Part shown: piece by piece, positions 34,816-42,446 of the stretch | Layout: every line of letters starts with the position of its first letter | How positions within the stretch are numbered: position 1 is the stretch's first letter | NCBI GenBank assembly: GCA_026169815.1 | Contig: JAPFDT010000041.1 | Span: forward strand, 1-42,446 | Source of the DNA: Pseudogracilibacillus sp. | GTDB lineage: Bacteria > Bacillota > Bacilli > Bacillales > Amphibacillaceae | DNA: 42,446 nt | Reading direction: 5' to 3' | Made by a program: the position numbers and the translations under genes | Notes under the pieces: generated by a model | What the model saw: the letters and a program-made list of their open reading frames with translations, nothing else | What the model was told of the DNA's origin: nothing | Databases searched by the model: none

Positions 34816-36054
34816 ATGTATTTATATCATAACACAGAAAACGATCTCGTTATTAATGTAGAACAAATTCATTTTAGACAACAAGTTATTCAAGCTTTTA
34901 AAGAGCGCTTTTCAACATATGGTTATCATGAAATTTATACGCCAGCTTTTGAAGCGTATGATTTATACGCACATTTGAATGGAACAGTTAACCAAGAGGA
35001 AATGATTAAAACAATTGATAATACAGGAAAAGTACTCGTCTTACGTCCTGATATAACGATTCCAATTACGAAATTAATTTCTAATAGTAATCAACAATTA
35101 CGTGAAGATTTACGTTATTTTTATATACAAAATGTTTTCCGCCAACCACAAGAACAAACTGATTACAGAGAGAAAACACAAGCAGGAGTGGAATATTTCG
35201 GTAACACATCTCCTGAAGCAGATGCAGAAATTATTACGTTAGCAATTCATTTAATGAGAGATATGAAAGTAGATCAATTTAAAATTGAACTTGGCCATGC
35301 TGCCTTTTTCGATCAAATTGTAAATGAAATGAACTTAGCAAAAGATGATCTTGAAGCATTACAACAAGCAATCCAAGCAAAAAACATTACAGAAATTGAA
35401 GATATTTTAGCGAAAATTACTGTAGAAGATGATATTAAGGAAATTTTAACATCCTTACCCTTTTTATACGGTGAACCGAAACAAGTCATTGAGCGAGCGT
35501 CAGCTTTACCATTAACAGAAGCGTTACAAGCAACATTACAAAACATTCGTAATATTTATGACGTTTTAGTTTCATATGGAGTTAGTGAACATATTGTCGT
35601 GGATTTAAGTTTAATTAACCATATGGATTATTATTCTGATATGATTTTCCAAGGATTTATCGATAAAGTTGGTAAGCCAATTTTAATGGGTGGTCGTTAT
35701 AACACGTTAGCAAATGAATTCAAGGCGAATATCCCAGCAATCGGTTTTGCTTTCGATATGGACTTAGTATTAGAAGGTGTGAGTCCAAATGCTTTACCTA
35801 CTGCAGAAATATTAGACGCTGTCATTCTGTTTGATAAAGCTACTGAAAAAGATGCCCTTACATTAGCGAATCAATTACGTATGAAAAGCTTTCGAGTTGT
35901 CACATACAAGTCTGAGACACAGAAAGAACAGATACCAAGTGCAACATATGAAATCCAATTTACAGAAGAAGAGATTACGATAACGCAAGATGATGATATA
36001 ATGACGTACAATGATATTGATAGTGTACTAGCCGCATTAAAGGAACGGAGGTAA
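34816..36054 (+). CDS. hisZ: ATP phosphoribosyltransferase regulatory subunit
   Basis: HisRS-like protein of 412 aa without aminoacylation function that activates the short HisG and carries histidine feedback. Class II-like motif FRQQVIQAFKERFSTYGYHEIYTPAFEAYD, then VLVLRPDITIPITKLI (motif 2 region) and GGRYNTLANEF / IPAIGFAFDMDLVLEG near residue 320. Ribosome site AAAGGAG precedes ATG 34816. It leads the operon; hisG follows after 6 nt. Confidence 0.95.
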   Translation: MYLYHNTENDLVINVEQIHFRQQVIQAFKERFSTYGYHEIYTPAFEAYDLYAHLNGTVNQEEMIKTIDNTGKVLVLRPDITIPITKLISNSNQQLREDLRYFYIQNVFRQPQEQTDYREKTQAGVEYFGNTSPEADAEIITLAIHLMRDMKVDQFKIELGHAAFFDQIVNEMNLAKDDLEALQQAIQAKNITEIEDILAKITVEDDIKEILTSLPFLYGEPKQVIERASALPLTEALQATLQNIRNIYDVLVSYGVSEHIVVDLSLINHMDYYSDMIFQGFIDKVGKPILMGGRYNTLANEFKANIPAIGFAFDMDLVLEGVSPNALPTAEILDAVILFDKATEKDALTLANQLRMKSFRVVTYKSETQKEQIPSATYEIQFTEEEITITQDDDIMTYNDIDSVLAALKERR

Positions 36055-36060
36055 GAACTA

Positions 36061-36687
36061 TTGACTCAGTTAACATTAGCATTAGCTAAAGGAAGAACAG
36101 CAAAAGATACGTTAAAAGTATTAAAGAAAGCGAATATTACGTTTCCTGACTTTCATAAAGAAAGCCGTAAACTCGTCTTCTATAGCGAAGATCATTCTAT
36201 TAAAATGATTTATGTAAAAGCAGTTGATGTTACCACATATGTCGAGCAAGGTGCCGCAGACATCGGCATTGTAGGACGTGACAATATATTAGAAGCAAAC
36301 GCTGATATTTATGAATTACTCGATTTAAAACTAGGTATCTGTCGTTTCGTCGTTGCTAGTTTAAAAGCACTTTCCTTAGTAAAAGGAAGCAGTGTAAAAG
36401 TAGCCGCAAAATATACACATGTCGCGAAAAAACATTTTGAGAAAAAAGGCATACATGCAGAAACGATTAAATTAAATGGTTCTGTTGAATTAGCACCGAT
36501 TATCGATATGGCAGATTGCATTTTGGATATTGTCGAAACAGGAAGTACGATTAAAGAAAATGGTCTGACAATTATTGATGAAGTCGAACCAATTAGTACA
36601 CGACTGATCGCCAATAAAGCTAGCTTTGCAACGAAAACAGCCGCTGTACAAAACTTCGTTGAACAAATAAAAGATGTTTTGGAGTGA
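36061..36687 (+). CDS. hisG: ATP phosphoribosyltransferase, short form
   Basis: First step of histidine synthesis, joining ATP and PRPP. At 208 aa it is the short type that needs HisZ. Blocks: LTLALAKGRTAKDTLKVL, ADIGIVGRDNILEA and the PRPP loop DIVETGSTIKENGL. Start is TTG 36061, about 9 nt after GGAGG in the end of hisZ. Confidence 0.95.
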   Translation: MTQLTLALAKGRTAKDTLKVLKKANITFPDFHKESRKLVFYSEDHSIKMIYVKAVDVTTYVEQGAADIGIVGRDNILEANADIYELLDLKLGICRFVVASLKALSLVKGSSVKVAAKYTHVAKKHFEKKGIHAETIKLNGSVELAPIIDMADCILDIVETGSTIKENGLTIIDEVEPISTRLIANKASFATKTAAVQNFVEQIKDVLE

Positions 36688-36691
36688 GAAA

Positions 36692-37969
36692 ATGGAAATT
36701 ATAACGAGCGATGCATTTAAACAATTAGATGCTGAAAGTGAAACAAATCGTAATGAGGAAATTGACAAGGTTGTCTTATCTGTCATTGAACAAGTAAAAT
36801 CAAAAAAAGATGCAGCCTTGTTCGATTATGCACAACAATTTGATGGGGTTTCCTTGGATCAATTACAAGTATCAAAAGCTGAATTACAAGCTTCTTATAA
36901 CAAAGTGAGTGATCATTTTATTGAATCCATTCAAGTAGCAAAACAAAATATCGCAACATTTCATGAGGCTCAAGTAGAGAAATCGTGGTTTTTTCATAAA
37001 GATGATGGCGTCATGTTGGGACAACAAGTAACACCGATTGAACGAGTAGGTATTTATGTACCTGGTGGAAAAGCCGCTTATCCTTCTACTGTTTTAATGA
37101 ACGTCATTCCTGCAAAAATTGCCAAGGTGAACTCGATTGCAATTGCGACACCGCCCGGACAAGATGGTGCGATTAATCCACATGTACTCGTTGCCGCTCA
37201 AGAAGCTGGTGTAGAAACGATTTACAAAATGGGTGGCGCTCAAGCCGTCGCCGCTTTCGCTTACGGAACGGAAACTGTCCAAAAAGTAGACAAGATTGTC
37301 GGACCAGGAAATGATTACGTTGCCCGTGCTAAAAAGTGGGTTTATGGAGATGTCGCAATAGATATGATTGCAGGTCCTAGTGAAATTTGCGTTGTAGCAG
37401 ACGATACTGCTAGGGCTGATTTTGTAGCAGCAGACTTACTTTCACAAGCAGAACACGACGAAGCAGCAACATCTATCTGTATTACTTTAGACGAAGAAAA
37501 AGCAGCATCCATCCAAGCAGATGTGACGAAACAGTTAGAAATCTTAGAACGTAAAGATGTTGCTAAAGTCTCCATTGAACAAAATGGAAAAATCATTGTT
37601 GCGAACTCATTAGAAGATGCTTTTGATTTAGTAAACGAGATTGCGCCTGAACATTTACAATTAATGATTAAAGATGCAACAAATCATTTAGCTAATGTAA
37701 AAAATGCTGGAGCAATTTTCCTGGGTAATTATTCACCTGAACCATTAGGAGATTACATGGCCGGACCAAATCATACATTACCGACTAGTGGTACAGCAAA
37801 ATTCGCCTCCCCACTTGGTGTGTATGACTTTATAAAAAAATCGAGCATTATTCATTACTCTGAGACTGCTTTACAAAAAGAAGCAGCTTACATTGAAACA
37901 ATCGCAACTATGGAAGGCTTAGAAGCTCACGCCAAATCGATTGCCTTACGTCGCAATAATGATAATTAA
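36692..37969 (+). CDS. hisD: Histidinol dehydrogenase
   Basis: Oxidises histidinol to histidine in two steps with NAD and zinc; 425 aa. Motifs: GIYVPGGKAAYPSTVLM, VDKIVGPGNDYVARAKKWVYG, IDMIAGPSEI, LLSQAEHDE (zinc ligands), IAPEHLQLM (catalytic Glu-His), GAIFLGNYSPEPLGDYMAGPNHTLPTSG. ATG 36692 follows TGGAGTG and is 4 nt past the hisG stop. A 262-nt gap with repeat D separates it from hisB. Confidence 0.96.
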   Translation: MEIITSDAFKQLDAESETNRNEEIDKVVLSVIEQVKSKKDAALFDYAQQFDGVSLDQLQVSKAELQASYNKVSDHFIESIQVAKQNIATFHEAQVEKSWFFHKDDGVMLGQQVTPIERVGIYVPGGKAAYPSTVLMNVIPAKIAKVNSIAIATPPGQDGAINPHVLVAAQEAGVETIYKMGGAQAVAAFAYGTETVQKVDKIVGPGNDYVARAKKWVYGDVAIDMIAGPSEICVVADDTARADFVAADLLSQAEHDEAATSICITLDEEKAASIQADVTKQLEILERKDVAKVSIEQNGKIIVANSLEDAFDLVNEIAPEHLQLMIKDATNHLANVKNAGAIFLGNYSPEPLGDYMAGPNHTLPTSGTAKFASPLGVYDFIKKSSIIHYSETALQKEAAYIETIATMEGLEAHAKSIALRRNNDN

Positions 37970-37974
37970 ATCTA

Positions 37975-38205
37975 TAAACATACGTATTTTGCTTATGTAA
38001 CTAAGTTTACTTGAATGGAAGTCGACTGACTCTTGCGGGAAATGCATGAGTCCGAAATTCCTTGCAACAACACGTTAGTGTTGTTGCAAGAGTTGAGGCC
38101 ATGCCCGTAGAAAGCAGTCGGCTGGAATGAAAGTGAACGGGGCTATCATCAAACCTTAAGGTCGTGCTTAAGATGCTAAATATGTATTATGAATATAAAT
38201 CAACT
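37975..38205 (-). repeat. Hairpin repeat family I, copy D, inside the his operon
   Basis: Lies inverted relative to copies A-C between hisD and hisB. Arms: CTAAGTTTACTTGAATGGAAGTCGACTG against CAGTCGGCTGGAATGAAAGTGAAC. Its apex is a perfect 13-bp hairpin CTTGCAACAACAC-GTTA-GTGTTGTTGCAAG at 38061-38090. No T-run follows, so it need not terminate. Confidence 0.75.
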
Positions 38206-38231
38206 AGATTGTTAATAAAGGATGAGAGAAA

Positions 38232-38816
38232 ATGAGAAAACATACGATAAGTAGAGATACAGCCGAAACTAAAATCAATGTAACATACGATGTAGACGGA
38301 ACAGGTGAAGGCGAGATTAAAACAGGTGTCGGTTTTTTAGATCACATGCTTGTCCTATTTAAAGGACATGGTTTATTTGATTTAGATGTCTTCTGTGACG
38401 GAGATATCGAAGTTGATTATCACCATACAACAGAAGATATCGGTATTGCCTTAGGTCAAACTTTCAAAGTCGCAATGGGTGATAAAGCGGGAATCACACG
38501 TTATGCCACTGTTTCAATACCAATGGATGAAGCGTTAGCTACTGTTCACCTTGATATTAGTGGTAGATCACACCTTGTTTATCGCGTGGAAGGATTAAAA
38601 GATAAAGTCGGACAATTCGATACAGAATTAGTTCAAGAATTTTTCCAAGGCTTTGCTAATCATGCAGGAGTCACCTTACATATTCAAGTAGAATATGGTA
38701 CAAACACTCACCATATGATCGAAGCTATTTTCAAAGCATTCGCACGTGCATTAGATAAAGCAAGTAGCTTAAACCCACGAATAAAAGGAATTCCATCGAC
38801 AAAAGGAGTTCTATAA
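38232..38816 (+). CDS. hisB: Imidazoleglycerol-phosphate dehydratase
   Basis: Manganese enzyme of 194 aa, single-function form. Metal and active-site repeats: GFLDHMLVLFKGHGLFDL with DYHHTTEDIGIALGQ, and the second half GTNTHHMIEAIFKAFARAL. AAAGGATGAG is the ribosome site for ATG 38232. It is flanked on both sides by family I repeats. Confidence 0.96.
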   Translation: MRKHTISRDTAETKINVTYDVDGTGEGEIKTGVGFLDHMLVLFKGHGLFDLDVFCDGDIEVDYHHTTEDIGIALGQTFKVAMGDKAGITRYATVSIPMDEALATVHLDISGRSHLVYRVEGLKDKVGQFDTELVQEFFQGFANHAGVTLHIQVEYGTNTHHMIEAIFKAFARALDKASSLNPRIKGIPSTKGVL

Positions 38817-38894
38817 TTCTATTCCTCTTTAAATCAATTTCGTTACAAGAGTAATGTAATCACGAGTGATTAAAAAACAAATTTTGAAACTAAA

Positions 38895-39065
38895 CATTTA
38901 AAACGTAAACTTAGTAGTTTCCTTGAACGGAAATCGGCTGACTCTAGCGGGAAAGCGAAGACATGAAGACCCTGCAGGAAGTGGTTTTCTTCCGAAGCGG
39001 CTGAGTGCAAGCCTGCAGAAAGCAGCCGATTGTAGTGAAAGGAAATAGATTCACATATATTTATA
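38895..39065 (-). repeat. Hairpin repeat family I, copy E, in the usual hisH position
   Basis: Inverted copy in the 264-nt gap between hisB and hisA. Reading the minus strand: GAATCTATTTCCTTTCACTACAATCGGCTGCTTTC, then GCTTCGGAAGAAAACCACTTCCTGCAGGGTC (core as in copy B), then GAGTCAGCCGATTTCCGTTCAAGGAAAC. The gap holds no hisH and no fragment I can recognise as one. Confidence 0.72.
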
Positions 39066-39080
39066 CAAAGGGGTGCCGAG

Positions 39081-39791
39081 ATGATTATTTTTCCAGCAAT
39101 CGATATTTTAGACGGTCAATGTGTACGCCTCATTCAAGGCGATTATAATCAAGAAAGTGTGTACAGTAACTCTCCTGTAGATATGGCTAAACAATGGGAA
39201 GAAAAAGGTGCAGAATTTATTCATATCGTTGATTTAGATGGTGCTAAATCTGGTAATTCTACTAATAAAGATATTATCCAAAAAATTGCACAAACAGTAA
39301 ATATCCCAGTCCAAGTAGGTGGCGGAATTCGTTCACTAGAGATTATAGATGCTCATACTAATAATGGAGTGAATAGAGTCATTATTGGAACAGCCGCTAT
39401 TCAAGACCCTGAATTTTTAAAAGCAGCAGTCGAGAAATACGGAGATAAAATTGTCGTATCATTAGATGCTAGAAATGGGTTTATTGCAACAGACGGTTGG
39501 ACAGACACTAGTGAAGTAAAAGCACTTGATTTAGTAAAAGACTTAGAAAAAATCGGAGTCAAAACAATCGTTTATACAGATATCGCTAAAGATGGTATGT
39601 TGCAAGGACCGAATTTAGACGAACAACAAGTAATCAACGAAGCAACTACAATCGATGTCATCGCATCTGGTGGCGTGACGACGAAAGAAGACGTAGAAAA
39701 CTTACAAGCACTTAATATGTATGGTGCGATTATTGGTAAAGCATTATATGATGGTAAGCTAGAGTTTGAATCTGTCGTGGAGGCGAAATAA
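39081..39791 (+). CDS. hisA: Phosphoribosylformimino-AICAR-phosphate isomerase
   Basis: TIM-barrel isomerase (ProFAR isomerase) of 236 aa. Catalytic Asp8 in FPAIDILDGQCVRLIQGDY, phosphate sites VQVGGGIRSL and IIGTAA, second Asp in VVSLDARNG, and VIASGGVTTKEDV. AAAGGGGTG precedes ATG 39081. Only 3 nt separate it from hisF. Confidence 0.96.
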   Translation: MIIFPAIDILDGQCVRLIQGDYNQESVYSNSPVDMAKQWEEKGAEFIHIVDLDGAKSGNSTNKDIIQKIAQTVNIPVQVGGGIRSLEIIDAHTNNGVNRVIIGTAAIQDPEFLKAAVEKYGDKIVVSLDARNGFIATDGWTDTSEVKALDLVKDLEKIGVKTIVYTDIAKDGMLQGPNLDEQQVINEATTIDVIASGGVTTKEDVENLQALNMYGAIIGKALYDGKLEFESVVEAK

Positions 39792-39794
39792 ACC

Positions 39795-40547
39795 ATGACA
39801 AAAAAGATTATCCCATGTTTAGACATTCGAGACGGACGTGTTGTAAAAGGTAAGAAGTTTCAAGACGTACAAGATGTTGCTAACCCTATTGATTTAGCGA
39901 AACAATATGAAGTCGCTCAGGCAGACTGTTTATTTTTACTAGATATTTCCGGAAATGATCGTAACGAATTTTTACGGATTGTAAGAGAAATTGCGAATGA
40001 AACTACTTTTCCATTATATGTTGGAGGTGGGGTTCGCACGATTGAAGATATCGGCGCTGTGTTACAAGCAGGTGCAGAAAAAGTGTCCATTACAAGTGCT
40101 GCACTTGAGCAACCAACATTTTTAAAAGAAGCAGTTGATGTATTTGGTGGCGATAAAATCATTTTATCGATTGATGCTAAACTCGTTGCTCCTGAGACAT
40201 GGCACGCTTTTACAAAAGGCGGCCGTCACGATACGGAAATTAATGCGATTGAGTGGGCAAAACAAGGAGAAGACTTCGGTGTTTCTGAAATTTTATTAAA
40301 TTCGATTGATGCGGACGGAGTGAAAGAAGGATTCGACTTGTCACTAAATCAAGCAGTAGCAAAAGCAGTTACGATACCGGTTATTGCTAGTGGTGGAGCT
40401 GGTGAATTAGATCATTTCCGTGATGTATTAAGTGAAGGCAATGCCAACGCTGCTCTTGCCGCTTCTGTTTTCCATTATGATGAGATTGATATAACCAATT
40501 TAAAAGAGTACTTATTAAATTTCGACATTGCTGTAAAGGAGATTTAA
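39795..40547 (+). CDS. hisF: Imidazole glycerol phosphate synthase cyclase subunit, divergent
   Basis: TIM-barrel cyclase of 250 aa that uses ammonia, normally passed from HisH, to split PRFAR into IGP and AICAR. Catalytic Asp10 (IIPCLDIRDGRVVKG) and Asp127 (LSIDAKLV) are present, with phosphate loops YVGGGVRTIED and VIASGGAGELDHF. Compared with the T. maritima HisF I recall, residues at the HisH face have changed: Arg5 is Lys4, Glu46 is Cys45, Asp98 is Glu95 and Asn103 is Thr100. hisH is absent from this operon. So it may use free ammonia or another amidotransferase; the enzyme call itself is sound. Confidence 0.93.
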   Translation: MTKKIIPCLDIRDGRVVKGKKFQDVQDVANPIDLAKQYEVAQADCLFLLDISGNDRNEFLRIVREIANETTFPLYVGGGVRTIEDIGAVLQAGAEKVSITSAALEQPTFLKEAVDVFGGDKIILSIDAKLVAPETWHAFTKGGRHDTEINAIEWAKQGEDFGVSEILLNSIDADGVKEGFDLSLNQAVAKAVTIPVIASGGAGELDHFRDVLSEGNANAALAASVFHYDEIDITNLKEYLLNFDIAVKEI

Positions 40548-40550
40548 CTC

Positions 40551-41183
40551 ATGATAGACAATATAAAATTCGACGAAAACGGACTCATACCTGCTATTGT
40601 CCAAGATGATGCGTCAGGAAAAGTGTTAATGCTCGCTTATATGAATGAAGAAGCATTAAACAAAACATTAGAAACAAAAGAAACATGGTTTTACAGCCGC
40701 TCACGCAAAGAATTATGGAATAAAGGTGCAACTTCTGGTAATAAACAACAAGTGAAACAAATCGCTTTTGATTGTGACCAAGACGCTGTACTACTTACTG
40801 TTATTCCAGCAGGTCCTGCTTGTCACACTGGAGAGGAATCATGCTTTTTCAATTTTTCAGAACAAACAGAACGAACAACTCAAGATGTTATCCACCGTAT
40901 CGTCGACGTCATTGAAGACCGTCGTAACAATCCTATAGAAGGAGCTTATACGACATATTTATTCAATGAAGGTATCGACAAAGTCCTGAAAAAAGTCGGT
41001 GAAGAAGCAAGTGAAGTCATTATCGGAGCAAAGAATAACGATAAAGAAGAAATTAAATGGGAAGTAGCTGATCTTATTTATCATACTCTCGTTTTATTAA
41101 ATATGACAGACGTGACAATTGCAGATATTAAAGAAGTGCTTTATAAACGTCATATGGTAAAAAAGGGCGATAGCGATGACTAA
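40551..41183 (+). CDS. hisI: Phosphoribosyl-AMP cyclohydrolase / phosphoribosyl-ATP pyrophosphatase
   Basis: Fused HisIE enzyme of 210 aa for steps 2 and 3. The N-terminal cyclohydrolase (1-115) shows [25 protein letters not shown] and [10 protein letters not shown] zinc-site motifs; the C-terminal pyrophosphatase (about 118-210) has [19 protein letters not shown] and [19 protein letters not shown] precedes ATG 40551; its end overlaps hisC by 8 nt. Confidence 0.96.
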   Translation: MIDNIKFDENGLIPAIVQDDASGKVLMLAYMNEEALNKTLETKETWFYSRSRKELWNKGATSGNKQQVKQIAFDCDQDAVLLTVIPAGPACHTGEESCFFNFSEQTERTTQDVIHRIVDVIEDRRNNPIEGAYTTYLFNEGIDKVLKKVGEEASEVIIGAKNNDKEEIKWEVADLIYHTLVLLNMTDVTIADIKEVLYKRHMVKKGDSDD

Positions 41184-42237
41184 GTTTTGGAGTTCCATGG
41201 CAAAACGAGCAAAACCATACATTCCAGGAGAACAAGTGAATAAACAAAATATCATTAAATTAAATACGAATGAAAATCCGTATCCTCCTGCGCCTAACGT
41301 TATTCGTGCGATTAATGGAGAAGTAAATGAATCTTTACGTTTGTATCCTTCACCAACGATGGATGAATTACGAACTACGATTGCGTCATATTACGATGTA
41401 ACAGCTGATAATGTATTTGTTGGTAACGGATCTGATGAAATATTAGGTTTTTCATTTATGGGCTTTTTCGAACCAGGTAAGCCAATCCGTTTTCCAGATA
41501 TTACATACAGTTTTTACCCTGTTTATTCAAAGGTATTTAATATTGACTATGAAACAGTACCATTACGTGAAGATTTTACAATTAATAAGGAAGGCTTTTT
41601 CAACTCAGAAGGTGGAGTAATTTTCCCAAATCCTAACGCACCTACAAGTCTCTATTTAGGGTTAGAAGATGTAGAAGAAATTGTACAAAATAACAAAGAT
41701 ACCGTCGTCATTGTAGATGAAGCATACATTGACTTTGCAACTGAATCTGCTGTCAATTTAACGAAGAAGTACGAGAACTTACTTGTGATTCAAACGATGT
41801 CAAAATCTAGAGCATTAGCCGGATTACGAGTAGGATTAGCGATTGGTAATGAAGCGCTGATTAATGCATTAGTTCGCATGAAAGACTCCTTTAACTCTTA
41901 TCCTGTTGATCGCTTAGCACAGGCTGGAGCAATTGAAGCAATGAAAGATGTTGCTTATTTTGAAGAGATGACTGAAAAGATCATTGCAACGAGAGAGCGA
42001 ACAATTGAAGCATTAACATCACTTGGATTTAACGTGTTACCATCTGCAGCAAACTTTGTTTTCGCTAGTCACGATACAGTAGCCGCAGAAACGTTATATA
42101 AAAAATTACGCGAACGTGATATACTCATTCGTTATTTCGGTACAGAACCTATTGAAAATTATGTTAGAATTTCGATTGGAACAGATGACGAAATGGATCA
42201 ATTCCTCCGTGCAGTAGAAACGATTATAGCAGAATAA
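41176..42237 (+). CDS. hisC: Histidinol-phosphate aminotransferase
   Basis: PLP enzyme, fold type I, of 353 aa. [14 protein letters not shown] at the N-terminus, [30 protein letters not shown] and the PLP lysine in [19 protein letters not shown] 41176 overlaps the end of hisI, so the two are translationally coupled. It is the last gene of the operon and is followed by a terminator. Confidence 0.96.
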   Translation: MTKFWSSMAKRAKPYIPGEQVNKQNIIKLNTNENPYPPAPNVIRAINGEVNESLRLYPSPTMDELRTTIASYYDVTADNVFVGNGSDEILGFSFMGFFEPGKPIRFPDITYSFYPVYSKVFNIDYETVPLREDFTINKEGFFNSEGGVIFPNPNAPTSLYLGLEDVEEIVQNNKDTVVIVDEAYIDFATESAVNLTKKYENLLVIQTMSKSRALAGLRVGLAIGNEALINALVRMKDSFNSYPVDRLAQAGAIEAMKDVAYFEEMTEKIIATRERTIEALTSLGFNVLPSAANFVFASHDTVAAETLYKKLRERDILIRYFGTEPIENYVRISIGTDDEMDQFLRAVETIIAE

Positions 42238-42245
42238 ATTTATTT

Positions 42246-42287
42246 AAAAGCTAGCAACCTCATTGTAGGATGCTAGCTTTTGTTTTG
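42246..42287 (+). terminator. Terminator of the his operon
   Basis: AAAAGCTAGCA and TGCTAGCTTTTGTTTT form an 11-bp stem with a 14-nt loop and a T-rich tail, 9 nt past hisC. The remaining 42288-42446 is AT-rich with no gene or motif I can support. Confidence 0.9.
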
Positions 42288-42446
42288 CGGAAAACTAATA
42301 AATGATAAACGTAAACTCCCTCAGTTAGATACGTTTTACTCGTGAATACTCGCTTATTCGCAGGATTCCTAATTAATTAAAAAGCAATAACAAATAAGTA
42401 GAATGGATTTTACTAATAGGGCTTAATTTAGGGCGTACAGAAATAG

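Noticed and set aside
37975-38205. Repeat D as a rho-independent terminator splitting the his operon
   Set aside because: Stable hairpin but no T-run follows on the plus strand, and hisB has no evident separate promoter, so read-through is more likely.
38817-39080. A degraded hisH fragment between hisB and hisA
   Set aside because: No frame or amidotransferase motif is seen; the space is almost all repeat E.
1-42446. CRISPR array, prophage, transposase-bearing element or toxin system beyond the EndoA pair
   Set aside because: No regularly spaced direct repeats, phage or transposase genes were found; the repeats present are palindromic and dispersed.

Overview
The window is AT-rich chromosomal DNA of a low-GC Gram-positive, spore-forming bacterium of the Bacillaceae, probably near Oceanobacillus/Virgibacillus-type genera. 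The evidence is the conserved block rhomboid - acpS - LolA-like lipoprotein - alr - EndoAI/EndoA toxin-antitoxin, a YteA-type zinc-finger protein, Bacillus-style sigma-A promoters and AGGAGG ribosome sites, a proline T-box leader, and GC-rich hairpin repeats between genes. No prophage, CRISPR array, insertion sequence with a transposase, or plasmid origin was seen. The genus is an inference.

Layout. 1-1.2 kb: eight tRNA genes on the minus strand (Asn, Ser, Glu, Gln, Lys, Leu, Gly, Ile) behind their own promoter, followed by a second strong promoter and a boxA-like leader that must feed an rRNA operon beyond the left edge. 2-9 kb: a small membrane peptide, proline dehydrogenase, the toxin-antitoxin pair, alr, a lipoprotein, acpS, a rhomboid protease and a CtaG-like membrane protein. 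9-20 kb: thiolase, an unassigned SLAP-like protein, a YciI protein, TypA, YteA, a YkwC-type dehydrogenase, a methyltransferase, cold-shock protein, an SNF-family sodium symporter, TrhO and a DCC-family protein. 20-32 kb: an AraC-type regulator, ProS behind a T-box, an ABC importer operon joined to a DUF4242 protein and an acyl-CoA-dehydrogenase-like flavoprotein, serA behind a long structured leader, pdxK-pncA, a DUF456 protein and a plsY-like gene with an in-frame stop. 32-42.4 kb: murB, then a histidine locus with hisJ divergent from hisZ-G-D-B-A-F-IE-C.

Most notable points. (1) The histidine operon has every step except hisH. The place where hisH usually lies, between hisB and hisA, holds only a hairpin repeat, and HisF has changed at residues normally invariant for the HisH ammonia gate. 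(2) The five-gene operon at 23.2-27.3 kb looks like an uptake-plus-oxidation system for an unknown nitrate/sulfonate-like small molecule; its flavoprotein lacks the usual acyl-CoA dehydrogenase catalytic Glu motif. (3) Eight copies of two related GC-rich hairpin families are scattered between genes. They share a core but differ in their arms, and two copies carry inserted mini-hairpins whose stems covary around a constant AGGAC loop. (4) A plsY-like gene is broken by one nonsense codon in a conserved motif.

All homology calls are from reading translated sequence and recalled family features; no database was searched.
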